From Sphaerospermopsis kisseleviana NIES-73 (GTDB lineage: Bacteria > Cyanobacteriota > Cyanobacteriia > Cyanobacteriales > Nostocaceae): DNA of 37,675 bases. Location: positions 2,870,462 to 2,908,136 of the forward strand of contig NZ_AP018314.1 in assembly GCF_002368075.1 (NCBI RefSeq). Direction: 5' to 3'. Positions 26,145 to 32,730 of the stretch are shown piece by piece. The notes below the pieces were generated by a model, which ran no database searches, was not told the origin of the DNA, and saw nothing but the letters and a program-made list of their open reading frames with translations. A program made the position numbers and the translations under genes. The number at the start of each line of letters is the position of its first letter. The stretch's first letter is position 1.

Positions 26145-26456
26145 ATGCAGTTAGTCAGCCAGGAATATATAGAAATTGCTGCTGATGTGCGGAGTGGAAA
26201 ACCCCGTATTGCTGGTACTCGTATAGCGGTAGAAGATGTAGCAGTGCTGCATTTAAAGCTGGGGTATTCATTGGTAGAGATAGCTGGTAAATATGATCTA
26301 TCCCTGGCATCTGTTTATGCAGCAATGGCTTATTATTTTGATCATCGAGATGAAATTAATGAACGTAAAGTACAAGAGGATGAATTAGTTGAGGTATTTA
26401 AACAAAATCATCCTTCACGTCTTCAAGAGAAACTGAAACAGTTGAGAAATGAGTGA
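26145..26456 (+). CDS. DUF433 antitoxin
   Basis: A 103-residue DUF433 protein, the usual antitoxin partner of DUF5615 PIN-like toxins. The core RSGKPRIAGTRIAVEDVAVLHLKLGYSLVEIAGKYDLSLASVYAAMAYYFDH is a winged or ribbon-type DNA-binding fold. Start at ATG 26145 is favoured because family members begin MQLV-QEYI; the GTG at 26130 overlaps the GGAGG Shine-Dalgarno sequence. Its end overlaps the toxin start by 8 bases (ATGAGTGA), so the two are translationally coupled. This module appears intact. Confidence 0.9.
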   Translation: MQLVSQEYIEIAADVRSGKPRIAGTRIAVEDVAVLHLKLGYSLVEIAGKYDLSLASVYAAMAYYFDHRDEINERKVQEDELVEVFKQNHPSRLQEKLKQLRNE

Positions 26457-26784
26457 AAAAATTCGCTTTCATTTAGATGAAAATGTTGATCCTGCGATCG
26501 CTCTTGGGTTGAGTCGATATGGAATTGATGTGACAACAACTAACAATGTGGGATTACGCACTCAATCAGATCAAGCACAGTTCAAGTTTATTCAAGAAAC
26601 ACAGCGAGTTCTGTTTACCCAAGATGCAGATTTTTTGATTATTGCTAGTAGTAGTTTTGATCATCCAGGGATTACTTACTGCAAGAAAGGAACTCGTTCA
26701 ATTGGTGAAATTATTGAAGCTTTAGTTTTGATTTATGAAGTGATGACACCGGAAGAGATGTTGGGATATATTGAATTTTTGTGA
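26449..26784 (+). CDS. DUF5615 PIN-like toxin
   Basis: A 111-residue DUF5615 (PIN-like nuclease) protein. Typical features are RFHLDENVDP at the N-terminus with the metal-binding Asp, a TQDADFLIIA segment with further acids, and a YCKKGTRSIGEII tail. The predicted activity is RNA cleavage restrained by the DUF433 partner directly upstream. It starts inside the antitoxin stop region. A second, disrupted module of the same type lies at 28909-29716. Confidence 0.9.
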   Translation: MSEKIRFHLDENVDPAIALGLSRYGIDVTTTNNVGLRTQSDQAQFKFIQETQRVLFTQDADFLIIASSSFDHPGITYCKKGTRSIGEIIEALVLIYEVMTPEEMLGYIEFL

Positions 26785-26861
26785 AATAAAATAAATGTTG
26801 ATAAGCTGACATATTAAAACATGGTAATTTAAATTACAAAACCAAAATAGTTTTTAAAAAC

Positions 26862-27656
26862 ATGAAAATTATCACAATTAATATTTTGTTTAAACTGAAT
26901 TATTGGACACAAAGACGAGATTTATTGGTTGAGGGTTTAAAAGCAGAAAATCCTGATATTATTGCTTTACAAGAAGTTAGTTTAACAGAAGATACTGCTG
27001 CTTGGATTGCAGAACAATTAAATATTCCTTATATTTATAAAGCTGTTCCTCAAGATGTCAATAATAGTGATTTACCCTTTGGTTTAGCTATTCTCAGTCG
27101 TTTTCCGATTACAAAAACCGCAGCATTGAATTTAGAACATCAGGGAAGAATTGCTCAATATGCACAGGTTCAGTTAAATGATAACACATCAGTTGTTATT
27201 TGCAATGGTCATTATTTTTGGCATCCTGGTTCACATAAAAAACGCAATCAACAAATAAAGTTAATGTTAGATTGGTTAGCGGAGTTTGGTGAGGAAGTAC
27301 CTGTTATCTCTGTGGGAGATTTTAATGGTACTCCTGATACTTCGGGAATTAAATTAATTAAAGAAAAATATCGGTCAGCTTATGAAGTATATCATGGAAG
27401 TGAGCCAGAATATACTTGTCCCACACTTTTAGGTCAAGACAAACTGAGTTGGATGAAGAGATTAAAATATTTTTGGAGACGTTTGATTTTTGATAGAAGT
27501 TGGAAACCTTGGAAGGGGACTTTAGATTATATTTTTATTAATCAGCGTTTACAGGTGCGAGAATGTCGAGTTATTCTGAATCAACCAGCAGCGAATAATC
27601 GTTATCTTTATCCTTCGGATCATTTTGGGATTGTTGCAGATTTGGAAGTTCTTTAA
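26862..27656 (+). CDS. Endonuclease/exonuclease/phosphatase family protein
   Basis: A 264-residue EEP-fold protein (DNase I / exonuclease III / sphingomyelinase-like phosphodiesterases). The metal-binding Glu is at about residue 38 (IIALQEVS), with NGHYFWHPGS, the VGDFNGTPDTSG motif and the C-terminal catalytic SDHFGIVADL all present. No signal peptide. The substrate could be DNA, a lipid head group or a nucleotide; the sequence does not decide. It follows the TA pair by 77 bp and may or may not share its transcript. Confidence 0.88.
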   Translation: MKIITINILFKLNYWTQRRDLLVEGLKAENPDIIALQEVSLTEDTAAWIAEQLNIPYIYKAVPQDVNNSDLPFGLAILSRFPITKTAALNLEHQGRIAQYAQVQLNDNTSVVICNGHYFWHPGSHKKRNQQIKLMLDWLAEFGEEVPVISVGDFNGTPDTSGIKLIKEKYRSAYEVYHGSEPEYTCPTLLGQDKLSWMKRLKYFWRRLIFDRSWKPWKGTLDYIFINQRLQVRECRVILNQPAANNRYLYPSDHFGIVADLEVL

Positions 27657-27843
27657 TAAAATAAAACTTCTTTCTTTGCGCCTTTGTTTCTTATCGTCTA
27701 CCCTGTTTAGTGTGGTTGTGGTTAGTTGAAGGTGTAAAACCTAATAGATGGGATTTTGCAGGGGTGGGAATTTCTCTTTTAGGGACAATGGTAATTTTGT
27801 TTGGTTCACATCAGTAATATAATATAACAACAAAAACATTAAA

Positions 27844-28758
27844 ATGGCTAAAAACAATATTTCTAAATCATGGCAATTAGCAGAAAAGGTAGTTTTTGCA
27901 GCATTACAAATTCTCAAAGAAAATGATGGACAATTACAAGGTAAACAAGTCATTGAAGAAGTAGAAAAAAGAGTATTATTAGATGAATGGGCAAAAGCTA
28001 GATATGAAAAATCTGGTAATATTCGTTGGAAAAGTGTTTTAAATTTTTATAGTATAGATTGTCTTAAAGCAGGATTTTTATTAAAAAACAAAGGTATTTG
28101 GTATTTAACACCAGAAGGTGAAAAAGCATTAGAATTAGGTGAGTCACAACTTTTGAAAGTTGCCACTCAAGCATTCAAAGAATGGAAAGCAGAACAAGAA
28201 AACAGTACAATTTTAGCCCATAATCCAGAAATAAACCAAGAAGCAGAAACAGATAATGAAGTTGATAAAGTCAGTGAGTTAACTATTAGTGAATATGAAG
28301 AAATTGCCGTAGAAGGATTAAAGAAATTTGTAAGAAATTTGAATCCTTATGAATTTCAAGATTTAGTAGCAGCTTTGTTAAGAGGTATGGGTTATTATAC
28401 TCCTTTTATTGCACCAAAAGGAAAAGATGGAGGTTTAGATGTTATTGCTTATCAAGATCCATTAGGAACAGTATCACCGAGAATTAAAGTACAAATTAAA
28501 CATCGAGAATCACCTGCTACTGTAGATGAAATTAGACAGTTGAGAGGAGTATTACAAAAAGATGGAGATGTGGGAATTTTTGTTTCTACTGGTGGTTTTA
28601 CAGGTGATGCAAAAAATGAAACTCGTAGTTCCCATACACATATTGAACTAATAGATTTTGATAGATTTATTAGTTTATGGCAGCAGTTTTATGAAAAGTT
28701 GCCAGATGAGGATAAGAAAAGATTACCGCTTACTCCTATTTATTTTTTGGGAGTCTAA
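27844..28758 (+). CDS. Mrr-like restriction endonuclease
   Basis: A 304-residue Mrr-type protein. Residues 1-110 form a winged-helix Mrr N-terminal domain (LKENDGQLQGKQVIEEV; YLTPEGEKALELGE). An acidic linker (about 120-150) follows. Residues 160-290 form the PD-(D/E)XK nuclease: helix Glu at about 170 (NPYEFQDLVAALL), Asp199 in GGLDV and Gln217-x-Lys219 in VQIKHR. Mrr enzymes cut modified, often methylated, DNA as type IV restriction. Activity against DNA methylated by the 5.5-kb methyltransferase would be self-toxic, so its specificity must differ or be controlled. The frame is intact. Confidence 0.9.
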   Translation: MAKNNISKSWQLAEKVVFAALQILKENDGQLQGKQVIEEVEKRVLLDEWAKARYEKSGNIRWKSVLNFYSIDCLKAGFLLKNKGIWYLTPEGEKALELGESQLLKVATQAFKEWKAEQENSTILAHNPEINQEAETDNEVDKVSELTISEYEEIAVEGLKKFVRNLNPYEFQDLVAALLRGMGYYTPFIAPKGKDGGLDVIAYQDPLGTVSPRIKVQIKHRESPATVDEIRQLRGVLQKDGDVGIFVSTGGFTGDAKNETRSSHTHIELIDFDRFISLWQQFYEKLPDEDKKRLPLTPIYFLGV

Positions 28759-28908
28759 TAATATAGAGTATAATAATATATACTTCTCACTCTGTAAGCT
28801 GTCTCCAACCTGCCAAACCATAGCTGATAAATAACATGATTTTAGGTCTATTTTGGCACAATGTTGGAGAATCTACTACATGACAGATGTAAGAAATTGT
28901 AAAAACCT
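28759..28908. other. Intergenic spacer, nothing recognised
   Basis: 150 bp between the convergent Mrr gene and the DUF5615 pseudogene. No hairpin or repeat stands out. Confidence 0.5.
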
Positions 28909-29396
28909 CTATCTTGTATATTCTTGGTAAATAAAAATCTGTATGCTAGACTTGGGTTGATTATTTCTCTTAATTCTAATTAGCCGATCAGTAAAATCAG
29001 AATTTTCACTCAAGCAAGTCTGAAGTATTGTAGCTTGTCCTATATAATCTCGATCATCTTTACAAATGATAATACCAGCGTGAGAAATTCCACTTTGATG
29101 AAATGCAATAAAATCATCTCGGTTGAGTGTAAGTAAAACTCGTTTCTCTTGAGTCGCAAATGCCAAAACTTCATCATCTGGGATACTTTGATTAGCTTTT
29201 CCTGCTTCATAGGAAGTCAGCACATCATATTGATAAGCTGTTACACGGCTAAATTGTATAATCCTAATATTCTGAACTCTTGTTTAACAGGCAAGATGCC
29301 TGTTCCACTTATACAAATTAAATGCACAACAGCTTATTGACGTAATTGTCTCACAATTTCCAGAGGAAAGTTTTCATCAGCATATAATCTTACCAT
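28909..29396 (-). pseudogene. DUF5615 toxin gene interrupted by a MITE
   Basis: The first 20 codons (29396-29337, beginning MVRLYADENFP) read as a DUF5615 N-terminus, whose ATG overlaps the upstream DUF433 stop by one base (TGATG). A 103-bp MITE then introduces a TAA at its first base. The rest of the gene resumes at 29229 (YDVLTSYEAGKANQSIPDD) and runs to 28909. Removing the MITE and one TTGA target copy restores one open frame of about 126 residues (RQLRQ joined to YDVLTSYEAGK). A GTG-started fragment from 29223 remains open, but without the N-terminal metal-binding Asp it should be inactive. Confidence 0.92.
29234..29336. mobile_element. 103-bp MITE, copy 2, with 4-bp target duplication
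   Basis: Same element as 7033-7135 in opposite orientation (102 of 103 bases identical). Exact 4-bp direct repeats TTGA flank it at 29230-29233 and 29337-29340. The 9-bp perfect terminal inverted repeats are TAAGCTGTT / AACAGCTTA. Its insertion splits the DUF5615 toxin gene. Confidence 0.93.
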
Positions 29397-29716
29397 CAGT
29401 TATCCTCATTTTGAGCAGTGATGATCAGATCAATTTCTGAAGAATATTGTTCATAATAATCCCAAGCTGCTGTTAAATCTTCCGATGTCAAACTTGGATA
29501 ATTTTGCAGCAATTCTACATCATCTGCTCCCTGTTGTCTCAACGACACCAACACCCATACAGGAATACGAGTATTACGAATCCGCGCATGGCCACCACAA
29601 ATTCCCGGAGTTTTTTCAATAGCATGAGATTGGAGACGACTTTCTAAAAGTGTTCTTTCTTCTGGGGAAAGTGCCTCAATTACTTGTACCAGAGAATTAA
29701 CTAATTGTTGATTCAT
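29396..29716 (-). CDS. DUF433 antitoxin with N-terminal helical extension
   Basis: A 106-residue protein. An N-terminal helix (VIEALSPEERTLLESRLQ) precedes a DUF433 domain (PGICGGHARIRNTRIPVWVLVSLRQQGADDVELLQNYPSLTSEDLTAAWDYY). The start is ATG 29716 (MNQQLV); the frame stays open upstream to 29770 but without family similarity. It is the antitoxin of the interrupted DUF5615 toxin downstream, with a one-base stop/start overlap. The antitoxin itself has no lesion. Confidence 0.9.
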   Translation of the reverse strand: MNQQLVNSLVQVIEALSPEERTLLESRLQSHAIEKTPGICGGHARIRNTRIPVWVLVSLRQQGADDVELLQNYPSLTSEDLTAAWDYYEQYSSEIDLIITAQNEDN

Positions 29717-29812
29717 ATTATAATGTGAAATAAAACAATATTCTGAAATTATAACTGCTCTCTCACCCAATTCCTAAACCTCTTAATAGTTGCATTCCTC
29801 CCATTAAACAAC

Positions 29813-29921
29813 AGAGCGATCGCCGAAAAAACCAAAACTCGTTAAATTAATAGAAATTAATATTAATAATATTGAGAATAGAGGAGGGTTTATTGACACA
29901 AAACTTTTTTTCAGGTATTTC
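29813..29921. repeat. ~109-bp direct repeat, copy 1 (HigBA flank)
   Basis: Begins AGAGCGATCGCCGAAAAAAC (with a HIP1 octamer) and ends AAACTTTTTTTCAGG. It matches 32548-32653 in the same orientation; the ends are nearly identical and the AT-rich middle is diverged. It lies just downstream of the HTH antitoxin gene. Confidence 0.88.
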
Positions 29922-29994
29922 GGGAGATCAGATTTACGTGAAATTAAATCTCAAAATTATATTTTATGCTTGATTAATTTGACTATTAAATAAC

Positions 29995-30288
29995 TTATTT
30001 AGGTGATATTTTAATTTCCACTTTTTGATTTAAAGCTGCTGCAATTCGAGCTAACATAGACAAAGAATGTCCCTCATAATCTGCATCTTCTAATCTAGCA
30101 ATCACTGACTGAGTAGTACCAACTAAATCAGCTAACTGTTTTTGAGTTAGTCCAGCTTGTTTCCGAGCATCGTAAATTATTTGAGATACTTGAGCATTTA
30201 ATGAAGATTCTCTCACCATATCTTGTAATTCTGGATCTTCTTTCATCATTTTGTGAATAATTTTCACTGCATCATTAGTTTTCTTCAT
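29995..30288 (-). CDS. HTH-XRE (HigA-type) antitoxin
   Basis: A 97-residue protein with a Cro/C1-type helix-turn-helix (about 36-87; ARKQAGLTQKQLADLVGTTQSVIARLEDADYEGHSLSMLARIAAAL). The start is ATG 30288 (MKKTND); 17 upstream codons in the same frame belong to the toxin's 3' end. It overlaps the toxin fragment by 14 bases, giving a toxin-first order as in higBA. It is the expected repressor and antitoxin of the Gp49-type toxin, whose gene is split by an IS. Intact. Confidence 0.9.
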   Translation of the reverse strand: MKKTNDAVKIIHKMMKEDPELQDMVRESSLNAQVSQIIYDARKQAGLTQKQLADLVGTTQSVIARLEDADYEGHSLSMLARIAAALNQKVEIKISPK

Positions 30289-30505
30289 CTGCTTCTTCCT
30301 CTTGTTCAGTATAAGTATGAATTTCTGGATTGAGTACAAATAAATTCTTATATTTTAATGCTAAATCAATGTCTTTCTCTGAAACTTGATTATCTTCTTT
30401 AATCATGGCATGAGCTAAAATCACCACATTTTGTCCATGAAAAAAATAGAGGATTCTATACTGTACTTTAACGTGCTTCGCTCTTAACTCATAAATCCCA
30501 TCTGC
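30275..30505 (-). pseudogene. 3' part of split Gp49/HigB-type toxin gene
   Basis: The C-terminal ~75 residues of a phage Gp49-like (HigB/RelE superfamily) toxin: DGIYELRAKHVKVQYRILYFFHGQNVVILAHAMIKED, then a DLALKYKNLF tail and an acidic end. The N-terminal part of the same protein lies 1.7 kb upstream at 32180-32356. An IS607-like element sits between them. A TTG-started frame runs through the junction, but lacking the N-terminal strands it should not be active. Confidence 0.9.
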
Positions 30506-30600
30506 TATATAAAACCTAGACAAAACTAGACTTTACTTTCTACTTCAACGGGAGCATGGCAGCGGTTATCCCTCAGTAGACTTTCACGCCTTAGCCAGAC
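30506..30600 (-). ncRNA. Candidate omega-RNA / right-end region of the tnpB element
   Basis: TnpB nucleases use an RNA that spans the tnpB 3' end and the element's right end. Here the minus strand has a structured segment 4 bases after the tnpB stop: stem CTACT / AGTAG (30575-30579 with 30540-30544) enclosing GGGA / TCCC. The guide would be the flanking toxin sequence starting at about 30505. The role is inferred from the family; no transcript evidence. Confidence 0.45.
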
Positions 30601-31663
30601 GCGATAAATTAATTGCAGCGTTTAGATCCCTATCTATCTCAAAACCGCAGTTCTCGCAGTAATAAATTCTTTCGGATAAAGAAAGATTTTCTTTTTTATG
30701 CCCACAGCGAGAACAGGTTTTACTTGATGGATAAAATCTATCAGCAATTATGATTTCACAGCCAAATTTTTTAGCTTTATAATCTAGCTGACGCTTAAAC
30801 TCATAAAATCCACAATCAGCTATTGCTTGTGCTAATTTATGATTCGATAACATTCCTGAAACATTCAAATCTTCTACTACTATCTTCGCGTGGTTTTTAC
30901 ATAAGTAAGTAGTAAGTTTATGAAGAGTATCTTTTCTCAGGTTTGCTATTCTCGCATGATGTCTAGCTAGTTTAATTTTAGCTTTATGTTTGTTGCTTGA
31001 ACCTTTAGCCTTTCTAGAATAGACTTTGGATAATCTTTGCAGTTTAGCTAAGTTCTGCTTGTAGTGTTTAGGGTTAGGAAAAGTAACACCTGTGCTAAGA
31101 ATAGCTAGTTCCTTTACTCCCAAATCAACACCAACAGCATCATGTTTTTTAATAGTTGGTCGACATTCTTGTTCATAAGAAAAAGCTATGTACCAGCTAT
31201 CAGCAGTCCTAGAAATAGTAATACTTTTGCAGGTGGTATGAGGTAATCCTTCATAAGTTTTTACCCATCCAATTGTTGGTAGTTTTATTGATGTGCCACC
31301 TACAGGAATTGGTTTACCACCATTATCAATTGTAAAACTATCATTTTTCCCTTTCTTTTTGAAGTTGGGATATTTAGACTGTCCTTTAAAAAATCTCTGG
31401 AAAGCCTCACCTAAACTATCAAAGGCGTATTGAGTGATTTTCTGACAAATACCTTTTTCTTTAATCCATGCCAATTCAGGTTTTACATGGTTATTAAAGA
31501 ATTTTTTGAGGATATATTTGTTTGGCTTTAATCCATCTTTATGCAAAGAAGCCCAAGTAGCTAAACCCCAATTATAGGTAAACCTTGCTATACCAGCGTG
31601 TTTAGCCATTAATATTTCCTGGGTTTTGTTTAACTTGAGTTTTGTTTTGATAGATAAAAGCAT
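30584..31663 (-). CDS. tnpB: TnpB RNA-guided endonuclease
   Basis: A 359-residue TnpB (ancestor of Cas12). RuvC acids are visible as Asp180 (GVDLGVKELAI), Glu264 (VVEDLNVSGM) and the DRDLNAA motif at 344-350. The zinc ribbon has C317, C320, C336 and C339 (CSRCG / CENCG). All catalytic residues are present and the frame is intact, though it is shorter than the ~400 residues of many homologues. GAGG before the ATG at 31663 suggests good translation. It sits downstream of a broken tnpA inside a toxin gene. TnpB cuts the empty donor site and so favours retention of the element. Confidence 0.95.
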   Translation of the reverse strand: MLLSIKTKLKLNKTQEILMAKHAGIARFTYNWGLATWASLHKDGLKPNKYILKKFFNNHVKPELAWIKEKGICQKITQYAFDSLGEAFQRFFKGQSKYPNFKKKGKNDSFTIDNGGKPIPVGGTSIKLPTIGWVKTYEGLPHTTCKSITISRTADSWYIAFSYEQECRPTIKKHDAVGVDLGVKELAILSTGVTFPNPKHYKQNLAKLQRLSKVYSRKAKGSSNKHKAKIKLARHHARIANLRKDTLHKLTTYLCKNHAKIVVEDLNVSGMLSNHKLAQAIADCGFYEFKRQLDYKAKKFGCEIIIADRFYPSSKTCSRCGHKKENLSLSERIYYCENCGFEIDRDLNAAINLSRLAKA

Positions 31664-31695
31664 TGCTCGACCTCAACACTGTATTTCTTTGCTGT

Positions 31696-32112
31696 CTAAA
31701 ACTGACATATCTTGTACAGGTTTGTCAATAGCATTTTTGAGATGATCCTTGATTTCTTTGGAGTAGATAACATAATTGATAAAAACTTTTTTCTTTTAAA
31801 GTTTAATCCGCCTCCAATCTCTGAAACCCAATCATCAACAGCTAACCCACGACTCAAACAAAATGTTTCCATCGCGGATACTTGGTTTCTGAGTTCGGGT
31901 TTTTGGCTACTCGAAGAAACTCTACAATAAACAACTACTTTTCGTTTTGAGTCTACAGGTTTTCATCCCTGGGTAATCAGTAAATCATCTTCAGTATAAA
32001 AACGATGCCCCGACAATGTTCTTTTGGCTGGAAGTCTTCCTTCAACATCCCATCTTTGCAAGGTCTTGACTGAAACTCCGATTTTTTTAGCAAATTCATG
32101 AGGTTTAAACAT
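31696..32112 (-). pseudogene. tnpA: Broken IS607 TnpA serine recombinase
   Basis: From ATG 32112 the frame reads a MerR-type DNA-binding head (MFKPHEFAKKIGVSVKTLQR, then GHRFYTEDDLL). It hits TGA at 31963-31965 after 49 codons, then continues in frame as the resolvase domain (KRKVVVYCRVSSSSQK with the catalytic Ser, then GGGLNFKRKKF). From about 31770 similarity ends; the remaining ~25 codons look foreign, so roughly the last third of the recombinase is missing. Both the nonsense codon and the 3' loss make self-transposition unlikely. Confidence 0.88.
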
Positions 32113-32179
32113 AAAGTCACTCTTATGTTTGTCTATGAGTGTACAGGTTTGTCTATTAAATTGTCAACTTAGGACAAGC

Positions 32180-32356
32180 TCTCAAAAAATCTGCTGCTGG
32201 TCTTCTTAATTCAAAACCATACTCGGCTAATTGTTCAATTCTCGCAATACAGTTTGCATATCCTTTGCGATCTTGTTTGATTAGTTTTTTCAACCAATTT
32301 AAAACAGGAACTTCTCCTCTATCGTCCTGAAAGAAAATGATTTGCGTTTCTGGCAT
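32180..32356 (-). pseudogene. 5' part of split Gp49/HigB-type toxin gene
   Basis: The first ~60 residues of a Gp49-like toxin: TQIIFFQDDRGEVPVLNWL, IARIEQLAEYGFELRRP and ADFLRA. It then enters the IS left end and stops at 32156 after seven foreign residues. Together with 30275-30505 it would give a toxin of about 135 residues, close to the family norm. Confidence 0.9.
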
Positions 32357-32547
32357 TGTTGAGGATGGATTTACGTTTATTATTGATTATATAGCAAAAA
32401 TGCGATTAATACTTTTACTCTGTTAACCTTTCTTCTCTTTGCGTCTCTGCGTCTTTGCGTGAGAAAAATTTTTAAAACTTTCTTAAAACTCTTATATCAA
32501 TCCCTTGGGATTTTAACTAAATTTACCAGAAACTCAAAACACTGTCA
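32357..32547. other. Intergenic spacer with TTTGCGTC repeat
   Basis: Upstream of the toxin N-terminal fragment. It contains the dispersed CTTTGCGTCTCTGCGTC-type repeat at about 32435-32463. Nothing else is recognised. Confidence 0.55.
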
Positions 32548-32653
32548 AGAGCGATCGCCGAAAAAACCAAAACTCGTTAAATAATTGAGAATATTATCAA
32601 TAATAATGAGAATAGAGGGGGGTTTATTGACATAAAACTTTTTTTCAGGAATT
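32548..32653. repeat. ~106-bp direct repeat, copy 2 (HigBA flank)
   Basis: Direct copy of 29813-29921: AGAGCGATCGCCGAAAAAAC at the start, GAGAATAGAGG-GGGTTTATTGACA in the middle and AAACTTTTTTTCAGGA at the end. Together the two copies bracket the HigBA/IS607 block. Confidence 0.88.
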
Positions 32654-32699
32654 TATAATAGAACGCAGATAAACGCAGATACATACAAATAAAAAATAA

Positions 32700-32722
32700 G
32701 GGTGGGTTTAAATTTCCCACCC
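32700..32722 (-). terminator. typA intrinsic terminator
   Basis: A perfect 7-bp GC-rich stem GGGTGGG (32700-32706) / CCCACCC (32716-32722) lies 9 bp after the typA stop. On the minus strand it is followed by TTATTTTTTATTTG, a good U-tract. Confidence 0.85.
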
Positions 32723-32730
32723 TGGATAAA

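Larger units (their letters stand above)
30506..32179 (-). mobile_element. IS607-like element (dead tnpA, intact tnpB)
   Basis: About 1.67 kb, inserted in the toxin gene. There are no terminal inverted repeats and no target duplication; both junctions carry the dinucleotide GC (minus strand AGAGC before the element, ATAGC at its end). This fits the core-dinucleotide exchange of serine recombinases. Deleting it joins LRRPAADFLRA to DGIYELRAK in frame. It contains a MerR-HTH/serine-recombinase tnpA (broken) followed by tnpB, the IS607 order. Boundaries are inferred from the restored toxin frame and may shift by 2-3 bases. Confidence 0.85.

Noticed and set aside
29234-29336. TA-dinucleotide (IS630/Tc1-like) target duplication for the 103-bp MITE
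   Set aside because: The restored toxin frame requires a 4-bp TTGA duplication, with TAAGCTGTT wholly inside the element; a TA-only duplication would leave two extra bases and break the frame.
31712-31930. 72-codon plus-strand frame inside the IS element
   Set aside because: It is the antisense of the broken tnpA resolvase domain, which has clear recombinase motifs on the minus strand.
30506-32179. IS200/IS605 assignment for the tnpB element
   Set aside because: The companion gene is a MerR-HTH plus serine-recombinase (IS607 TnpA), not a Y1 HUH transposase, and the junctions share a dinucleotide.
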